A stretch of 64,000 nucleotides of DNA from Clavelina lepadiformis. Lineage: Eukaryota; Chordata; Ascidiacea; Aplousobranchia; Clavelinidae. The stretch spans positions 813,501 through 877,500 of the forward strand of contig NC_135245.1 in NCBI RefSeq assembly GCF_947623445.1, given 5' to 3'. The position numbers and the translations under genes are program-made. The notes beneath the pieces are model-generated. The model did no database searches, was not told the DNA's origin, and was given only the letters and a program-made list of their open reading frames with translations. Numbering within the stretch: position 1 is the stretch's first letter; each line of letters begins with the position of its first letter. Positions 1 to 14,744 of the stretch are shown here, one piece after another.

Positions 1-3000
1 CAAAATCACGGCGGCAACGATCAAATTTTCTTGGACGATCTTCTTCAGCAACTTCGGGTGGAAAAAAATATTGCCCGGAAGGTAGGTTTTGTTGCGTCAT
101 AATTGACCGCAAAGTGTATTGTCAATCAAAGCAACTTAAATTTCTTTTCATTATTCGAGTTTTAGGAGCCAAGTTATGTGGCATGTGCTTCAAAATAATT
201 CTCGAACGACTTCTTTTTTACATCCAGGGTGCGATTGCATCTACCCTACCAACCTGGTCACGTACCATTGTGAGGACTTAAAGTGGGAAAAGGTTCCAGA
301 GAATCTGAGTTATCTCACTTCGAGATTGTGAGTCTTTTGTGTATTTTTAAATTCGAGCTTTTTGACGGGATGTGCGGTTTGGCAAAATTTTAACTCGAAG
401 CAAAGTTCCAGTTGTGCAGTCGCTTGTCTGCTTGTTCGGTTCCAGCTCATTTCTTAAAGTGAAGGGCAAGTTTAAAAATTCAATTAACACTTAAATAAAA
501 GAAAAGTTGTCAGCAAATATACTGGAGAAGGAATTTTTCAATGACATTGATTGGTTTAGCAAATATTGTTAAACGTGTCCTAAAAAAACGTGTGTTTTAC
601 GCTAATGATGACATATGTGATAGCCATAGTGACGTCACGATATGGAAACAATGTGCACGGGTTTGGTATTTGGATCAAGTTTGAACTGCACGTTTTTTTT
701 CAGCTCAATAAGTTCAGTTTAGCCTAGTCAGGTAACTGTCATAAAGACACGAATGCTTGAGGAGGACATGTGTGCCGACATTTATGCCATTGCTATGCTG
801 GGAATAAACGCCCCCGCAGCTAATCATCATCGTCCTGTAGAGTCGTATTCTACCCGAAAGCCTTAGTTATAGCCACCTTACCGTTAGTACCATACTTGAT
901 TCCAACGCGGAATGTTTTGATTTCGCATTGTGACTTCATAATGGCTGCGGTCTCCCGCAAATTTGTGAAAAGTTCTCACCGATAACTGCCTGACTATGTC
1001 GAAATGTTCGAATCTCGAAAAATTCTCTCACCAGTATGTTTACTGACAAGCACTCTTTGATTAAAGCCAAACTGTCTTTGGAATTGTCTCTCATTTGAAA
1101 TACGCAAGCGCAAGTGTGATGTCATGACGTTATAATTGTAAGATTTTGGTGCGATTTTGTAGTTTACATCTTGCGCTTAAAGCTAAAAGTATGAAGGCGA
1201 AACTCAGCCCGAAGTTAGGACTGCTCACATGTCTAGTAATATGACGTCATGAATACGATTGACAACTCGGTAGTGAATAATTTTGTTGCTTTGTCTCCGT
1301 TTCAACTTTGAATGCAACGTCGCTTGTTTAACGAGTGTGACGTAACACGAGCAAGAAGCATTTGCGACTGTCAGTTGTTGTTTTGGAATTTGCTTGTTGC
1401 ATTTGTGCGTATTTACTATGACGTGTTGTACTCAGCAATTAACGATTCATGACATCACAGAGTTCATGCGTTCGGTCATTAATTTTCCAAAGCATTTCAA
1501 TTTCACTTAATGCTTTTGATTAAATTAGTGGAGATGGACGCTCGCTCTGTTCTCATTGGGCTTACCTGAGCTGCTTTCTAAATGGACTTTATTAGAAATG
1601 GAATGTGGCAATACGTTTGGGAAAACCGATATAGAACATGGCGCTGGGGATAGCGCGTTCGTATTACGCAGCCTTTATTAAATAAACAAAGTTTACAGAA
1701 CGACGTTCTCATCTGTGTTTAGTCGAGCCAATGAGCAGTTTAAGTCGGAATTAAAATTGCAGCTTCCCACTGAGCCAATTTCAACGTTTATTAAAACCGC
1801 TACCCCCCTTTGTAGCCACTGAAACGAAAGTTTGTTGATTAAATGTTTGGACTCGAAAGTTATGAGATTCGTGGTCTTATAGTTTTGCTTGGTTGTGAGT
1901 GTGCGGCTGTATCTGAGATTCTTTCTCGAACTGACTCGTCTCCGTTTCAATCTTCCCCAGGGAACCTCGTGATCATCCACAGACTCACCATTGGTGCATC
2001 CCTTTATGACGTTTCATTGCACCACAATCGCGATATGGTGACTTTAGCTATCTCCAGTGACGAGGTAAATTGAACAACGGCTGTTGATTGGATGGATAGT
2101 TTGTGACTTGCTTGTCGATTATTTCCTGAAGTTACCGATGCTAATGGGTGTGGTTCAAGAAACGCATGTTTTATGCGACAAGACGTGGCGTGGCATGACT
2201 ATGGCATGACGGTCCACATTGCAAACTCGTCCAACTTGTAGCGAAGATTCTCAATTTTTTCACAAACACAGCCCGCCCTCACCTCAAATCTTTCATCAAA
2301 TTGTTACGTCACAACAAATATCGCGATCTCTCATATCAAACTTTTTGATGTGGTGACGTCACTATAAAACGCTGACCATTGGTCACAAGATAACGAATCA
2401 GTGTTTAAAGTCGATGTTATCTCATTCCAGAACCTGTCGTTTTAATTGACAGGATTGGTCGTGATTTGTGCGAGGTCTGAAGATCGCTGTAGCGAATTGT
2501 TTACCCAAAACACCGCCACCTACGTTGGGTGGCCTTCAGCGTTTTCTACAACTTGCCTGGAAGGCCAATAGTCGGACCAATCTATTTTTCGTTCGTATAC
2601 CACAACTCTAATCACAAATGTGACCTCACAAATAGCGATCGCTTCGTATGACATTTATGACGTCATCACAATGGCTTAATGCGGATTCGCACTGACGTCA
2701 TTTGGTCCTGCAGGTAACATCGAATACCAGGGCTGTTTATTGAAAAGGCGCGACTTTTTCTCTATCTGTTGGTTGTCTGTGCTTTGTAGGCTTCTATTTC
2801 GTCACAGTTGCGTTGTTAATTGTTTGATTTTCTGTGTTTGCAAAAACTCAATTGACAGAGAAGCGAGAAATTGTCTGATGTCTAAGCTGCCGAGTCTCGA
2901 AGGAAATTTTCCCAAGACCTTGACCTGACCAGAATAAAAAAGGTCTTCTAATTTGATCATTGCAAATCGCCTTTTAAAGAAAATAATCCTCGTAACTAGA

Positions 3001-6000
3001 TCTATGACGTCATAAAGGACATCTTTATTAACGGTAGAAATTGCTTTCGTCGTTCTTTTCGATCCCTTAAGGTTGAGAAAGATCTTATAACGCCGCAAAG
3101 ATGTCAAGCTTCCTTTTGAGATCAAAGCGAACGACAAAGGGAAATCGCGATGGGCATCTCTGATGCGTAATAAGAAAGGTCGCCCCTTCAAAGCGGCTTC
3201 TCCTAATTTTATTTGTTTGATGAACTTGGAAACTTTTCACAGTCTCGCAAAGAAACGATTCGTCCTCGATTCTGGCGCCGATGTTTCGCTGAATCGCCTC
3301 AATTCTCGCCCAAATCCTTCGACAGTTCGAGTCTTTCGCTTGTAGATGATCGGGAAACACGATCGTAAACTTTACGATATTTTCAATAACGTCGGCGTCT
3401 CTCGCATAATAGAGGAGTCAATTTCGTGAAGTTTGTTCCAAAAACCTGCCCAGTAATATGAAAGCATGACAATTTGCGTTCTTTGTTTAATCCAATTTGT
3501 GTTTAATTGTAAACTTTGAAGACTTTCCGCGAGTCATGGTCGACCGCTCATCAACCTATTATCACGTCATAATTAACTAGTCAGTTGATTGAGTTCAACC
3601 CAGTCTTAGCTCTGTTTGATTTACAACCGATCAAGGTTTCATCGTCACACTCAATCGGATTTCCGTTGGTTTTAGTCGTAGAAGCCGAAGTGATTTACAG
3701 CCCGAGAAACACTTTCTATCCGCCGACGAACCCGATTTTATTTCATTATTCGTTCAACCTAATTTCAATCGAATAATTCCCTTCGGAGTTAGGTGGAAAT
3801 ATCGATGGGCTGTCTAGTGCCTTCACCTGCCGCTACCGGAATATTTTGAAAGGTGTGAAACGAGGCGGGATTGTTTTATTAAATATTATCCAATAAGGGC
3901 CCTTCAAGTCGAAAACAACAACTAATTTAGTCGACACGGTTCGTCGCTCACAGCTGCTGGCCGCTTAATTTCGTTTTACCGATGTGAGTCGACGATGTAT
4001 TATTAGGTTTCGTAACGTCTTTCTGATACGTATCAAGGACTTTTTTGATAATTTAGATCGTCTTTCGAAGTCGTGTTTGTCTGTAAACACATACGGCATA
4101 TATATAAGATGGTTCCAGGCACGATTTTGCTATGTACCGTACAGTAAATTGCATTAATTCGCTGCCGTTGTTTCAAGGAAACTTCAGGCAATATTAGTTA
4201 ATAATTACTAACATCGCAGCCTCTCTTTTTACGATCATCGCCTTTACGACGTTTAATTACATTGGTGCAAGCACTGCCGCTCATGATACTCTCAAGTAGA
4301 ACTTCTACGCTGGTCAAAGGTTATGTTTTTATAACGTTCAAAGGTAGGCTTAAAGCGACAAAGTTGCTGATCCGTTAAATACGAAAACACGACCCTTTTG
4401 ACGCCTAATTAATCGGTTTACGAATCCAAGCAGTAAACCTTGAATTTGAAGCACATGCGAGAGTTAGCCGCGTTGTCATGGCAATGGAATTTTTAAAACC
4501 TGAAACATGAAACTGAAGCAAGGACCCCGCTTCGTCTAAAAACCGTGGCATGGCATTTGAGCGCCAAATATGCTCAACAGAATAAGCCTGGGTATGATTC
4601 CCACGTGTCTGCTGTCTTCACCTCACCATATAGACGTGCCATATCGAGTTTCAGAACTCTATTTTCGGGCGTTAACCGCCTTGTCGTCTTGTTGTGGTTG
4701 CAATGAAGCGAATCAAACCCGTTCTCGCTAAACACCGACATAGACAGGTGTCATAATATCAATTATTAGCGCATAATTACAAGCATCGAAACGTATCTTT
4801 TTTATGAAAACACCGGACATCGGCATCCCGTCCAAGTTCAATTATAACTTGGTGTCATCTGTAATTACGATCCCGCCCCTCTTTTTCAGATATTTGAGCC
4901 AGAATGAGCTGACGTGTTTGGGAGCGAGAGACTTCAGCAACCTCCAGCTGATCAGGACGCTGTGAGTGGATGATTTTGGGATTTCCTTTATCCTTGTATA
5001 AGTTATTGCAAAAATACAGATGAACGACCGCTTAAACGTGGCCTGGACTATCTTCTATTCATCTATTGCATTGTATAGCGTTCTTTTTCACTAAACCACC
5101 CCGCTACCACGGTCATTTGGTGGACCAGCCAGGGTTCTGCTGCATAAGGTTCGCAACATACGTGTAACAGTGAACACAATGGTTTATGAGAGCGCCAAAT
5201 TTGGTTCAAAATATTTCGTGGTTTTTGCGTCATTCCCATCAATTTATAGCGAAAAATGGGCCTTAATGTGTCTGCGCTTATTCAAGAACCCATTGTGACC
5301 TAACACTGTCACAAAGCGTGACCCTTTCTGACGTAACAAAACATGTTTTATGTCGTGGAAATATAAACAGGAAATTTTCGGAGCTTTTTCAGCTGCGATG
5401 TCTCAGTGAAAACGTGAAGAAAAGGTGGAAAAATATTTCGTGTTTTATGGAATTTCATTCTGTTAAAATCCACTAATAGATCATAGAATGTCATTTAACG
5501 ACGTCACAAAGCCAATTCCCAATATTATTTCGTTTTCTGCAAAACCGGCGAATTCTATTTCAGTTAGTTTTTGATAAATTTTGAATTAAGTTTATGTATC
5601 AGTGATCGCCGGCTCGTATTAACTTTGACAACGGTTATCGCCATAGATATCTCATTAACTAACCACAGATTTAAATTGGATTTATTTTCCTCGTTCACTT
5701 TTTAATGAATTATTAGGTATGGGGAATTCCTTGCAATTGCCTGGCATTGTAGATTTGCGCTGTGTGAGGTCTCGGGTTATTCTGGAATATCTAAAAAATA
5801 TATTCCGCTCTTGTCATGAATTGGATTAGAAGTGTGAGACGTCACAAATACGTTTTATCTGAAGCGAGGCGACATTATCGCGCGATCAATTGTCGATGTG
5901 GGGGCCGGAATAGAGCAGAACACCTGCGAGAATATTCAAAGCATGGCAGCGTGATTGGCAGCAAAAAAACTTGTATATAAATTCATGTTTTAATATTTCC

Positions 6001-9000
6001 AAAAACGTTGGAGGGGTTAGGCTTTACATGATACGACTACGGTCGCACTGCTCAGTTTATGCTGATGCATGACCAAAAATAGGTTTAGCCTACATACGTG
6101 CGACTCAAAATCACACAGTTCCATCTTTTGTTTGGCAACATCTTGTTGAATTGTTCTTCTTATAACTTAAGTCGAGAACGTCGTAGTTCAGTCAGTCACG
6201 TAAATAGCATTACGACTTACGAAGAGCGAAATACAGTTGCGGACATTCACGAGATTGTTCAGCCAAATTTGACGACGAAAAAACACATTACGTACGTCTA
6301 AAGGCACGACCAGGTGTTAAAATCGCCACTGGCCGCGATGTAATGATGTGATCATACCGTGTGAAGCCATCTATACTTAAATCACAGCTTCTTCTTCATT
6401 AGTCTATGACGTTTCCTTACGTCACAATAGTGACAGACCTCACCAGTAACTCACAAACAAACAAATATTTTGCAGGGGTTTGAGCCACAATGAGATCTCG
6501 GAGATTGACAACCGGACTTTCATCGGGATGCACAAACTAGAGGATCTGTGAGTACCTAATCGTTTTAAATTACTTTATGAAGTCACTTTGTAGTGGTAGG
6601 CCTGACGTCAAAATGTTATTGACGTCACGCGTGATGCTCGTTATCAGTGCTCATACCTTGACCGGATGTGACGTCATAGATTACGCGGAATATCGAAATA
6701 GTCACCTTTGTTGAAATCGCACCCGTCTGTGTTGAATCCCATGGCAGGATGTCGCGACGGACACAGTTCACCTAATGGACCTTCTCTTCTGGGATTTTAT
6801 CCCAGTTCCACCAGGATTTCTATAGACTTTAATCCCGAAATCTTTTTCCGACGTCATCATTCCCACCTTTTGCGAACTAAAAACTTCTGAACTTGAACCA
6901 CGTGATAAAAATTATTCTCTGTGACGTTTGAAGCGATTTGGCGTGTTTTTTTGCAATCTACAAAAAATTTGTTTACTCGTCGGCTCAAAAGTTGATGACG
7001 TCATTCAGGATTCCCATCGGAGAATTGAACCGTTCAACTTGATTCGTAAAAGCCATTTGCGTGCTGTTGCGTCGCCACGATGTGATTCTTTCGGTTGAGA
7101 CGTTTCCAATGCCGATTATGACAAAGCATGAAGTCATAAAGCGATTAGCAAAGAGAGAGTGGATCATCGAGCTCATTATGGTTGTTTGCGGGAAATTTCG
7201 TCTACATTGGCCGCTTGGGAAATTGAAATAACCCCGAGTGCGTTAATAAATGGTCAATTGCTTTCTCTGTCCTGTACTAAACAGGACGTGCAGCCAAGAA
7301 CTAGTAATTATTACAACTTATAGAACCATGACCGATTTATGTTGTGTGATAACATTCTACAATTTGTGACGAAGCTGATTTGTTGACTGCACTCAAACGC
7401 GCGTGTTCCGTAGATGGAAATTGTGAATTTAATCGCGGTAGATTGACATGTTGATAGGTGGGTGTAGAAAGCAGTTTATTGAGATATTTTTAAGTTACAA
7501 ACTTTGTGCTAAATTCTGTGTTTACTTAAGCGTTTTATTGCCAATCGAGGGCGTTGTTGTTGTTTTAACGGACAAAGCGGATTCAATCCATTCACACTGA
7601 CGAGCGATTTTGAAAATTGGGTTTGTTACGACGTCACAATTGTGGATAGTTTGAATATATTTTCTTATTATTACGTCACAAAAAAGTTGTGTCAGCTGAG
7701 CAAATGCTTAATGACTTCACTAAAGCGATTGTTTGTCGACAACAACGATTACATTTATTCGTCACAAACAATACAAATGTATTGCGCAAGAATGAATTGA
7801 ATTGTTTTCCGAGTTGGCACTTGAAACAACGAGATGCGATTCAAGGAGCTTGTGGTTCACAGAATAAATTCGGGCCCAAACTCTCCGGGCAATATCCTGT
7901 TCACACGGAGCGCCAAGCTAGTTGCTGCGGCGAGACCTGAAATCTACGTCAGAGCAATCACTTACCGCTGCTTTATTTTGAATTGTTCACATTCGATAAA
8001 AATTTAGCAATTGCTGTTTTTCATAAAGTTTATTTTCTCATTCAGGTCGCTGAGTGCGAACAAACTGGAGCATATCCCAGAAGATTTATTCGCTGGAACC
8101 CACAATCTTCGCCGCCTGTGAGTTCAAGTCGGGTCAAATCATCCATATGGGCTATGCTCATTATGACGTCATAAACGGAGCTATTTCGTTGTCATCGCCT
8201 ACTGAGCATATTTCCCATTTTAATTAACTTTTGGAAAAATGAATGGTCGTCCGAAACCAATCGTATAACGAAGTTACACGTCATCAAATATCACGTGACT
8301 TCTTATTTCATTGTTGTGAAACAATCGAGTTTGTAATGAACCGCGAACGAAATTTAACAAGCCATGAGCTGAAACTGCGCCATTGACTTTTTAATGCCCA
8401 TGCCCACTTGAATGCAGGTTCCTTCTTCGAGTCTCTGCACTGCTGGTTGTGTACTGTTTCGTCATAATGCTATGTTTATTAAACATCATTTAGAAAACTG
8501 GACGCCAATTCACTTCGTGACTTGCCGGAAGGAAGTTTGCACGGATTACGTAATCTTGAAGAGCTGCGCCTTGATGATAATCTTCTGACGCGTATACCTA
8601 TGCAAGCGTTACGTCATACGCAGAAACTGAGAGTCTTGTAAGTGTAAAATTACGTCAATGTTTGTTTCTTGAAGTTTATTGCGTCAACTTTATGATTTTC
8701 ATTCCATTTCCTATAGACATCAAATAGTGCAGATTAATACTCAAAGTTACTCCCTAGCACTTTACGTGGATGTTTTTTACAGGAAACTGGACGTGAACAG
8801 GATTGCGTCGATTGCAGACGACGCCTTTGCAAGTTTACACAAACTTCGCGTTCTGTAAGTTCTTCCTGCCGACAAGATGATGTTGAATGAACCAAAGCCG
8901 GCAAATTCAATTCTTTTTATTTACAGAACTTTGCGGGAAAATCGAATTACGCGGATCGGGAGCAGAGGTTTCGAAGGTTTGAACAATCTCAAGGCGTTGT

Positions 9001-12000
9001 AAGTGTTTTCCTTGTTTCGTTATTGTTATATAATACACTGATTGTACAAGACTTGGAAATACTTTCTTTGAATCTAAAAAGTCACTGGTTTCGACCCGAA
9101 AATGGAGATTTTTTATCACGTTTGAACTAAAAATGAATTTGATTTCACTTCTTTGGGAAAATGTCAAAAATCCAATTTTGAAAGACCAGAAAGTGTCAGA
9201 CGTTTTAACTTGAATAAATACCTCACATGTACAGCAAACAATTTTCGTTTAATCAACCTCATAATAAAGTTTGTGATCAAACACTACTTGACACAATGTT
9301 CTGTTGCCCATAATACTTTGAAAGAAATACCAGTTTTTTGCTAAATTGTAACAGATTTGAAACGACAATTAAAAATTTGACCCAAAGTTAAAAATAAGTT
9401 GCTTTAGTTAAAGCTTTTGATGCATAACAGAGGGAAATAAAGATTTAATGCAGTTATTTAACAGAGTTATGAGATCATGTTATATAATGACAGTCCATTA
9501 AAAGTTTACACAAATTTCTAAACTCAAACATGTTTGAGTTTTAATAGAACACTCCACAAACAACGCAAAAGTAACATTGGTTCAATGCTAAACAACTCAG
9601 TCTTACAGTTCTAGGCCAAATCGTTTATAAATTACTCGATTCAGCAGGGATTTGTTTGCCCAGCGGGTGACGCGATTCACATAAATCTGAATCTTGCTGA
9701 TCTCACGCTCGGTTTACTTTCATCCATCACATGTTTGCACGTCACGTGGTTAGAAAAGAAAATAATAATTTGGAACAAGATTTACGGATTTCTGAATGTT
9801 TAATGATGTCACAATAGGGACGTAGTTTGTTGAATGTTTCCCACGCGAGAAAGGCGATTCGTCTTCGAATGTAATTTGAAAAAAAGAACATGAAAAAGTT
9901 CCAGAGTAATGTCTGTGATTAATTGTGCTTAAAACGCGAGTTTTTGATTCAAACAAATAATCGATTTACTTCTGGGCAGAGACGTATCGACGAATCAACT
10001 GACAAGATTTCCCAGAGCCGTAACCGCCCTCCACGAACTTGAAGATTTGTAAGACTTTTACTTATAAAACAGCAAAACGAGATCTCGTTATTTTGAGTGA
10101 GTCAAAAAAATTATTTTCTTAACAAGATATCTAAACGACAATACGCTGCGCTCCATTCCTGACCACGCCTTCAATGGACAAAGAAATCTAAAAAATTTGT
10201 AAGTTTGAACTTTATTCTAACTTACCAGTTCAAATATCTGACTTCTTGCATTCAACAATCTACGTCACGTGGGTTTATGGTTTTGCATTAATTTTGGATT
10301 TTTTTGTGCTTCAGGGAATTTTCAAACAACCCGCTGATGACAGTTGGAAAATCGTCGTTTACAAATCTTTCCTTTATTACGTCGCTGTAAGTTGATTGAC
10401 AGGTTATCATCTGTGAATTATAATGTCACAAAATGACTAAGTTTTCAGTTCTGGTCTGAAAGATTAATTCAGATTTTATGGCGACAAGACGTCGGCAAAA
10501 GATTTATTTTGTGCGATATTTACTTGGGTTTGCTGCTGTGTTACTGATATGCTTTGTTACTTCACAGAACCATTATCAACGTCATCGATCAAGAAGACTT
10601 TCCTGATCTCACCGGATGTCATAACTTAAAGGAATTGTGAGTCTGTGCTACGTCATAAAAATACTGTGATTGCGTCATAGTAACAAATGTTTTTTCATGC
10701 AGTTCGATCACAGGCGGTAGGATATCGAGCTTACCGCCCAACATTTGTGAAGTAAATAGCTCCCTCCAGCGGTTGGACGTATCGGGGAACCTCCTACGTA
10801 ATCTAAGCGGACTCTCAAACTGTCGCAATCTTACATTTCTTGACGCAAGCACGAATGCTATTACGTCATTGCTTAGAGAGGAACTGAAGAACCTCACTAT
10901 GCTCGATGAATTGTATGATTTAGTAATAAATTTTAATGACTTAACTTTACTTAACATTACTTTAGTAACTAAATTCATAGAATTGAATTGTCATTTCTAT
11001 CTCGTGCTGCTTTTGTAGGAATTTGAGCAACAACGACATCGGGCGGCTGGATGACAACGTCTTCGACAAAATGAGTTTTGACAAATTGTGAGGAACTTTC
11101 AGTTTTTAATGATGATTATATCACATGTCTGAGCGCTTCCTGATTGGTCGCATTTTTACTACTGGGTCACGTGTTACTTACTAGCTACAGTTAACAAGAC
11201 TAACCCGTAATACCCAGGGGTCATTTGTGCCTGATTTTGCAAACGATTATGTGTCGCGAAAAATATGGCAGACACACGGTCATTTCACACTCGTCGTGTC
11301 TTGTTCTCCTTCCATATATGGTATTAAGCAACACGACCCCATTTAAAACTCATTTTGTTTCAGAAACTTGGGGGAAAACCCGTTTTCCTTTCTTCCGGTT
11401 TTTGGATTACGTCATGTGAGGAGTTTGAACGTGTCAGCGGTTCCCAACCTCCTCTTCTTTCCCCCCATCTCGCTTCTGAGAGGACTTCGCTTCCTCCGGA
11501 CCACCTATGCTTATCATTGCTGTGCAGTTTCGGCAGAGGTTTGTTTTCTCTTGTTTCGTCAATGTGAGCTGGAAGTAAATCTGCTGAACGTGTTTCATCT
11601 TATCACGGTTGCCATGGTTTCAAGTTTTAAAGTTTTGATGCTGTCAGGCGGATGTAAGTTTTTCCCAATTTTTTTTTCACAGAAACCCGCTCATGGAGAC
11701 GAGAGTTCATCAGGGGTCAGCTGCTTTCCCGAACCTGGCCCCCTAACCCCCTGCAACGACCTCCTACCTTCCGTTGTAGTTCGCGTCGTTCTTTATGTCG
11801 TCATAATTATCTCTACTGTTCTAAACGTCGCCATTATCTTTGCCAAGCTCATCCGAAAAAGCGTCGTTTCCTGGAAACGCACCAAAAGACAAAAGCGTTC
11901 ACTTCCGGCTTCTCCTGGGTCAGGTAAAGACGTCACAAGGAAAAATGGTCAAACTTCGTCGTCATCATCAAGTTGCTCGAACGAAAAAGGAGCATTTGAT

Positions 12001-13776
12001 TTAATGTTATGTCACTTGGCCTTCTCGGATATAATAGTCAGCGTCTATGTCGTCATAATCCTCAACTATGACGCGCAAACGAGCGGACGTTTCGGTGAAA
12101 GTGGAGCATTTTGGCAGCAATCGCGTCCCTGTAAAGCGGCCGGATTCTTCTTCGTGATGGGCACGCAGCTAAGCTTCTTTACCGTCTTAATCGCAGCAGT
12201 GGAACGCTATCTCTCTACAATGTACCCGCTCGCTCGAGACAGGCACATCGGTAAGGCCGCCATGTCTATGTCGCTTATTGCTGCTTGGCTGATTGCCATG
12301 GCAACGGCGGTAGTGACTTTGTTTAGCGGCACGACTGGTCTGGTTCAGGAGCCAAACGACCTGCTTCCTCCTTACAACGGCGCCACCTGCCTGCCGTGGT
12401 CGACAGACTTTCCTTACGTGGCCATCCTCGTGGGGACGCACTTGATCGCTTGCATGGTCGTCATAGTTCTCTGTGTGTTAATGTTCTGCGCACGTCGGAA
12501 GCAGTCATGGTTGAGTACTCAAAAGCACACACGTCGCCAAGTGGCGCTCACGGTCGCTTGCAACGTATCGTTCACGCTCCCATTGGCTCTCATCGGTCTT
12601 CTGACGTCAGCGATTGCAACTTATCCATCTGCTACTGATCCCTGGCTCTCATCCGGATCTTCTTCCTCCAGCCATTGGCCTGAGGAGGAGACTCCAGAGC
12701 TTAACGTGAAGCTGATGTTGGCTTTCGTCATGCTCTTCATCTCGCTCCGACTCATCATCAACCCGCTCCTGTACATCGTCTTCAGTCCGTCATTCCGCAA
12801 AGGTTCAATCCTCCTCACCAAGAAGCTCTTCTGCTTCAAGCCGCGTCGCCATGGTTACCCGAGCGAGGAGATGGAGGAAGATGAGGAACGCGCAACGTCA
12901 GATATCGCAGACGATGATGTCAGCTTTCAAGATAGGGATAGGGATTACCACCTGCAGAGGTTTGTGCTGGGGCGCCAGATAAACGAGGAGGGGATAGGGG
13001 TGATGCAGGAGGAGCCTCTTGAAGAGTTTTTGCCCCATCCGGCGAAGGGGGTGTATGGCGCGATGCTATGTAATGGTTCTTATCCAGTCGTTCAAGTGCA
13101 TGCGCCTTCATACTTACATCATGACATCACTCCTACATCACAATGGAATAACAGAAAAGGTTTTGTCACGTGTCAAGTTGATCAAAGTGACGATGACGAT
13201 GTCTACTATGACGTCAACCCGCATCTGTATCAGGTCAGGCCCATGTATTTTAAATCTGTCGGAGAGAATTCCTCGCATTTGGACGCGGATTTAGCCGGAC
13301 CTTCCAGGAGAGATACATCAACATCATTCCTCCCGCAGAAGAAGAGACGGAAGTTGCAGGAAGCGCGAAATAATCTCCCCCCTCTCGTTTTACAGCAAAA
13401 CCGCGGCGCCGACGCGTCACGCGAGGAGTACAACGTCATAAAGCTTCTTCAATCGTGCGAATCTTCAACTTCTAAAGACTCTGGAATTCAGTCGGAGCCG
13501 GACTTTAGCTCCGGAGCTGTTTGTTCCAGCAGTTCCCTATCCGGGTGGAATCTATGCCACCAGGTCCTAAACGAAAACTTATCAGCGTTTCGTTTCCAGC
13601 GACCAGGACAGTTCACGTCTGGCCCAGCCCAGAGCGATGTCCTTGGCCGTGTTCACTTCAACAAGGCCCCGGGCAATTTATGCGCCCCCTATCGACATCA
13701 TACGGTGAAGGGGCCCCCTCCTGGGAACGGCGGGAAACCGGGAACTCACCATGTTGGTCTTCACAAGGAACTGTGA
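1..13776 (+). CDS. LGR4/5/6-type leucine-rich repeat GPCR, 5' end missing
   Basis: Exons read by eye: <1-81, 228-327, 4890-4961, 6476-6547, 8046-8117, 8494-8637, 8783-8854, 8927-8998, 9980-10048, 10127-10198, 10315-10386, 10568-10636, 10703-10912, 11019-11087, 11364-11574, 11683-13776. Exons 1-2 hold the LRR N-cap (YCPEG then CDCIYP). Most following exons are 69 or 72 bp, one LRR each, all split in phase 2; 8494 carries two and 10703 three, giving about 16-17 LRRs, the type B number. The hinge has AYHCC and CFPEPGPLTPC, close to the LGR4-6 hinge. Seven TM helices follow, with ERY after TM3 and NPLLY in TM7. In vertebrates such receptors bind R-spondins and boost Wnt signalling. Odd: a Ser/Lys-rich insert of about 45 residues between TM1 and TM2, a long third extracellular loop and a C-tail of about 320 residues. 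The last intron (11575-11682) is a multiple of three and open, so it may be retained. Signal peptide lies off the left edge. Confidence 0.9.
328..4889 (+). other. Large second visible intron of the LGR gene
   Basis: This 4.6-kb intron separates the N-cap exon from the first LRR exon. I found no LRR-like exon, RNA gene or mobile element in it. It has several TGACGTCA palindromes (around 633, 1235, 2350, 2657, 2692 and 3004). It is the natural place for intronic enhancers, but nothing specific can be shown. Confidence 0.6.
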
Positions 13777-14158
13777 ACGTTTTTTTAATTATCTGCTGTT
13801 TTGATCCTGCGCATGTATGTCTGATTTTGACGTCATTGTTACATCATTGTATTGTAAGTTGTTTTTGCTTATGCCTTGAGTCCTTGCCAAACTTAACAAG
13901 GTGTTTGTGTCTGTGTGAGAAAGCCGAAAGTTTTTTATGTGCCTTAAATCGAGCATCTCATTATGACGAGAGAGAAGTTGCTGTACAACGTCACACTAAC
14001 AAGTAACGCAACAAAATAACCAGGCCAGTAAACTCAGGAATTGCAGCAAAATATTGCAACTGTGACGTGTGAATTGCATAATTATTTGATTCTCTTCAAC
14101 TAAACATGTGCACATAAAGTTTTTGCATGAGGTACATCAGCGTTGTATAGCCGTGTTC

Positions 14159-14164
14159 AATAAA
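14159..14164 (+). terminator. Polyadenylation signal of the LGR gene
   Basis: AATAAA lies about 385 bases after the LGR stop codon and before the next sequence with coding character, which is on the other strand. Confidence 0.6.
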
Positions 14165-14391
14165 AATCATGAAGTTCGTGCGTTCAACTACGATGGTTAC
14201 TTCAACTTATTTTCATTCACAAGCGGCATCATCAGCTGACAAAGCCTACCACTAACAATCAACGAACAGGAAAAAGCGAAGTTACGTTTGGCATAAAGTT
14301 AGCAAAAGCCTAAAATTTGAGCTGGAATAGCCTTTTGGTTTTTAATTGGCTAAAGAACGTACATGGAATAAACGTTAATGCTGGCATTTAC

Positions 14392-14526
14392 CTCTGCCAC
14401 TGAGCCCATCTGAAATACTCCTTCGTTATTGACAAGCACATCCAACCTGTCGAACGTTTCAATCGTTTCGTTCATTGCTCGAACTATGTTGTCTTCGACT
14501 CGTGAATCGGCGACTACAGCCAACAC
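14392..14526 (-). pseudogene. Orphan exon 3 of a fourth SDR copy
   Basis: A 135-bp segment is nearly identical to exon 3 of the three downstream SDR genes, with AG acceptor and GT donor kept. The NNAG motif has become NNEG, and the following residues also differ (VFQ for VFR). No exon 1, 2 or 4-7 can be found around it. The segment further upstream on its strand (14745-15243) matches the region upstream of SDR copy B, so this is the remains of a whole tandem unit cut short near the LGR 3' end. Confidence 0.8.
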
Positions 14527-14744
14527 CTAAAACATGTTTTCAATTTATAACCACAGTTGTGTAGATCAAGAATTACCGAACATCAGTGCGACTGTTATTG
14601 TGACATAAGAACCGCAATTCTCGTCATAGTTAAGCCAAATTTGCGTTTTTTCTACTTATTTATGGCAAACACTGCTTAACCACAACATGTTAATATAATT
14701 CTTTTTACCAGTATAATTACTGGTAACTGCGATTACAGTCGATT

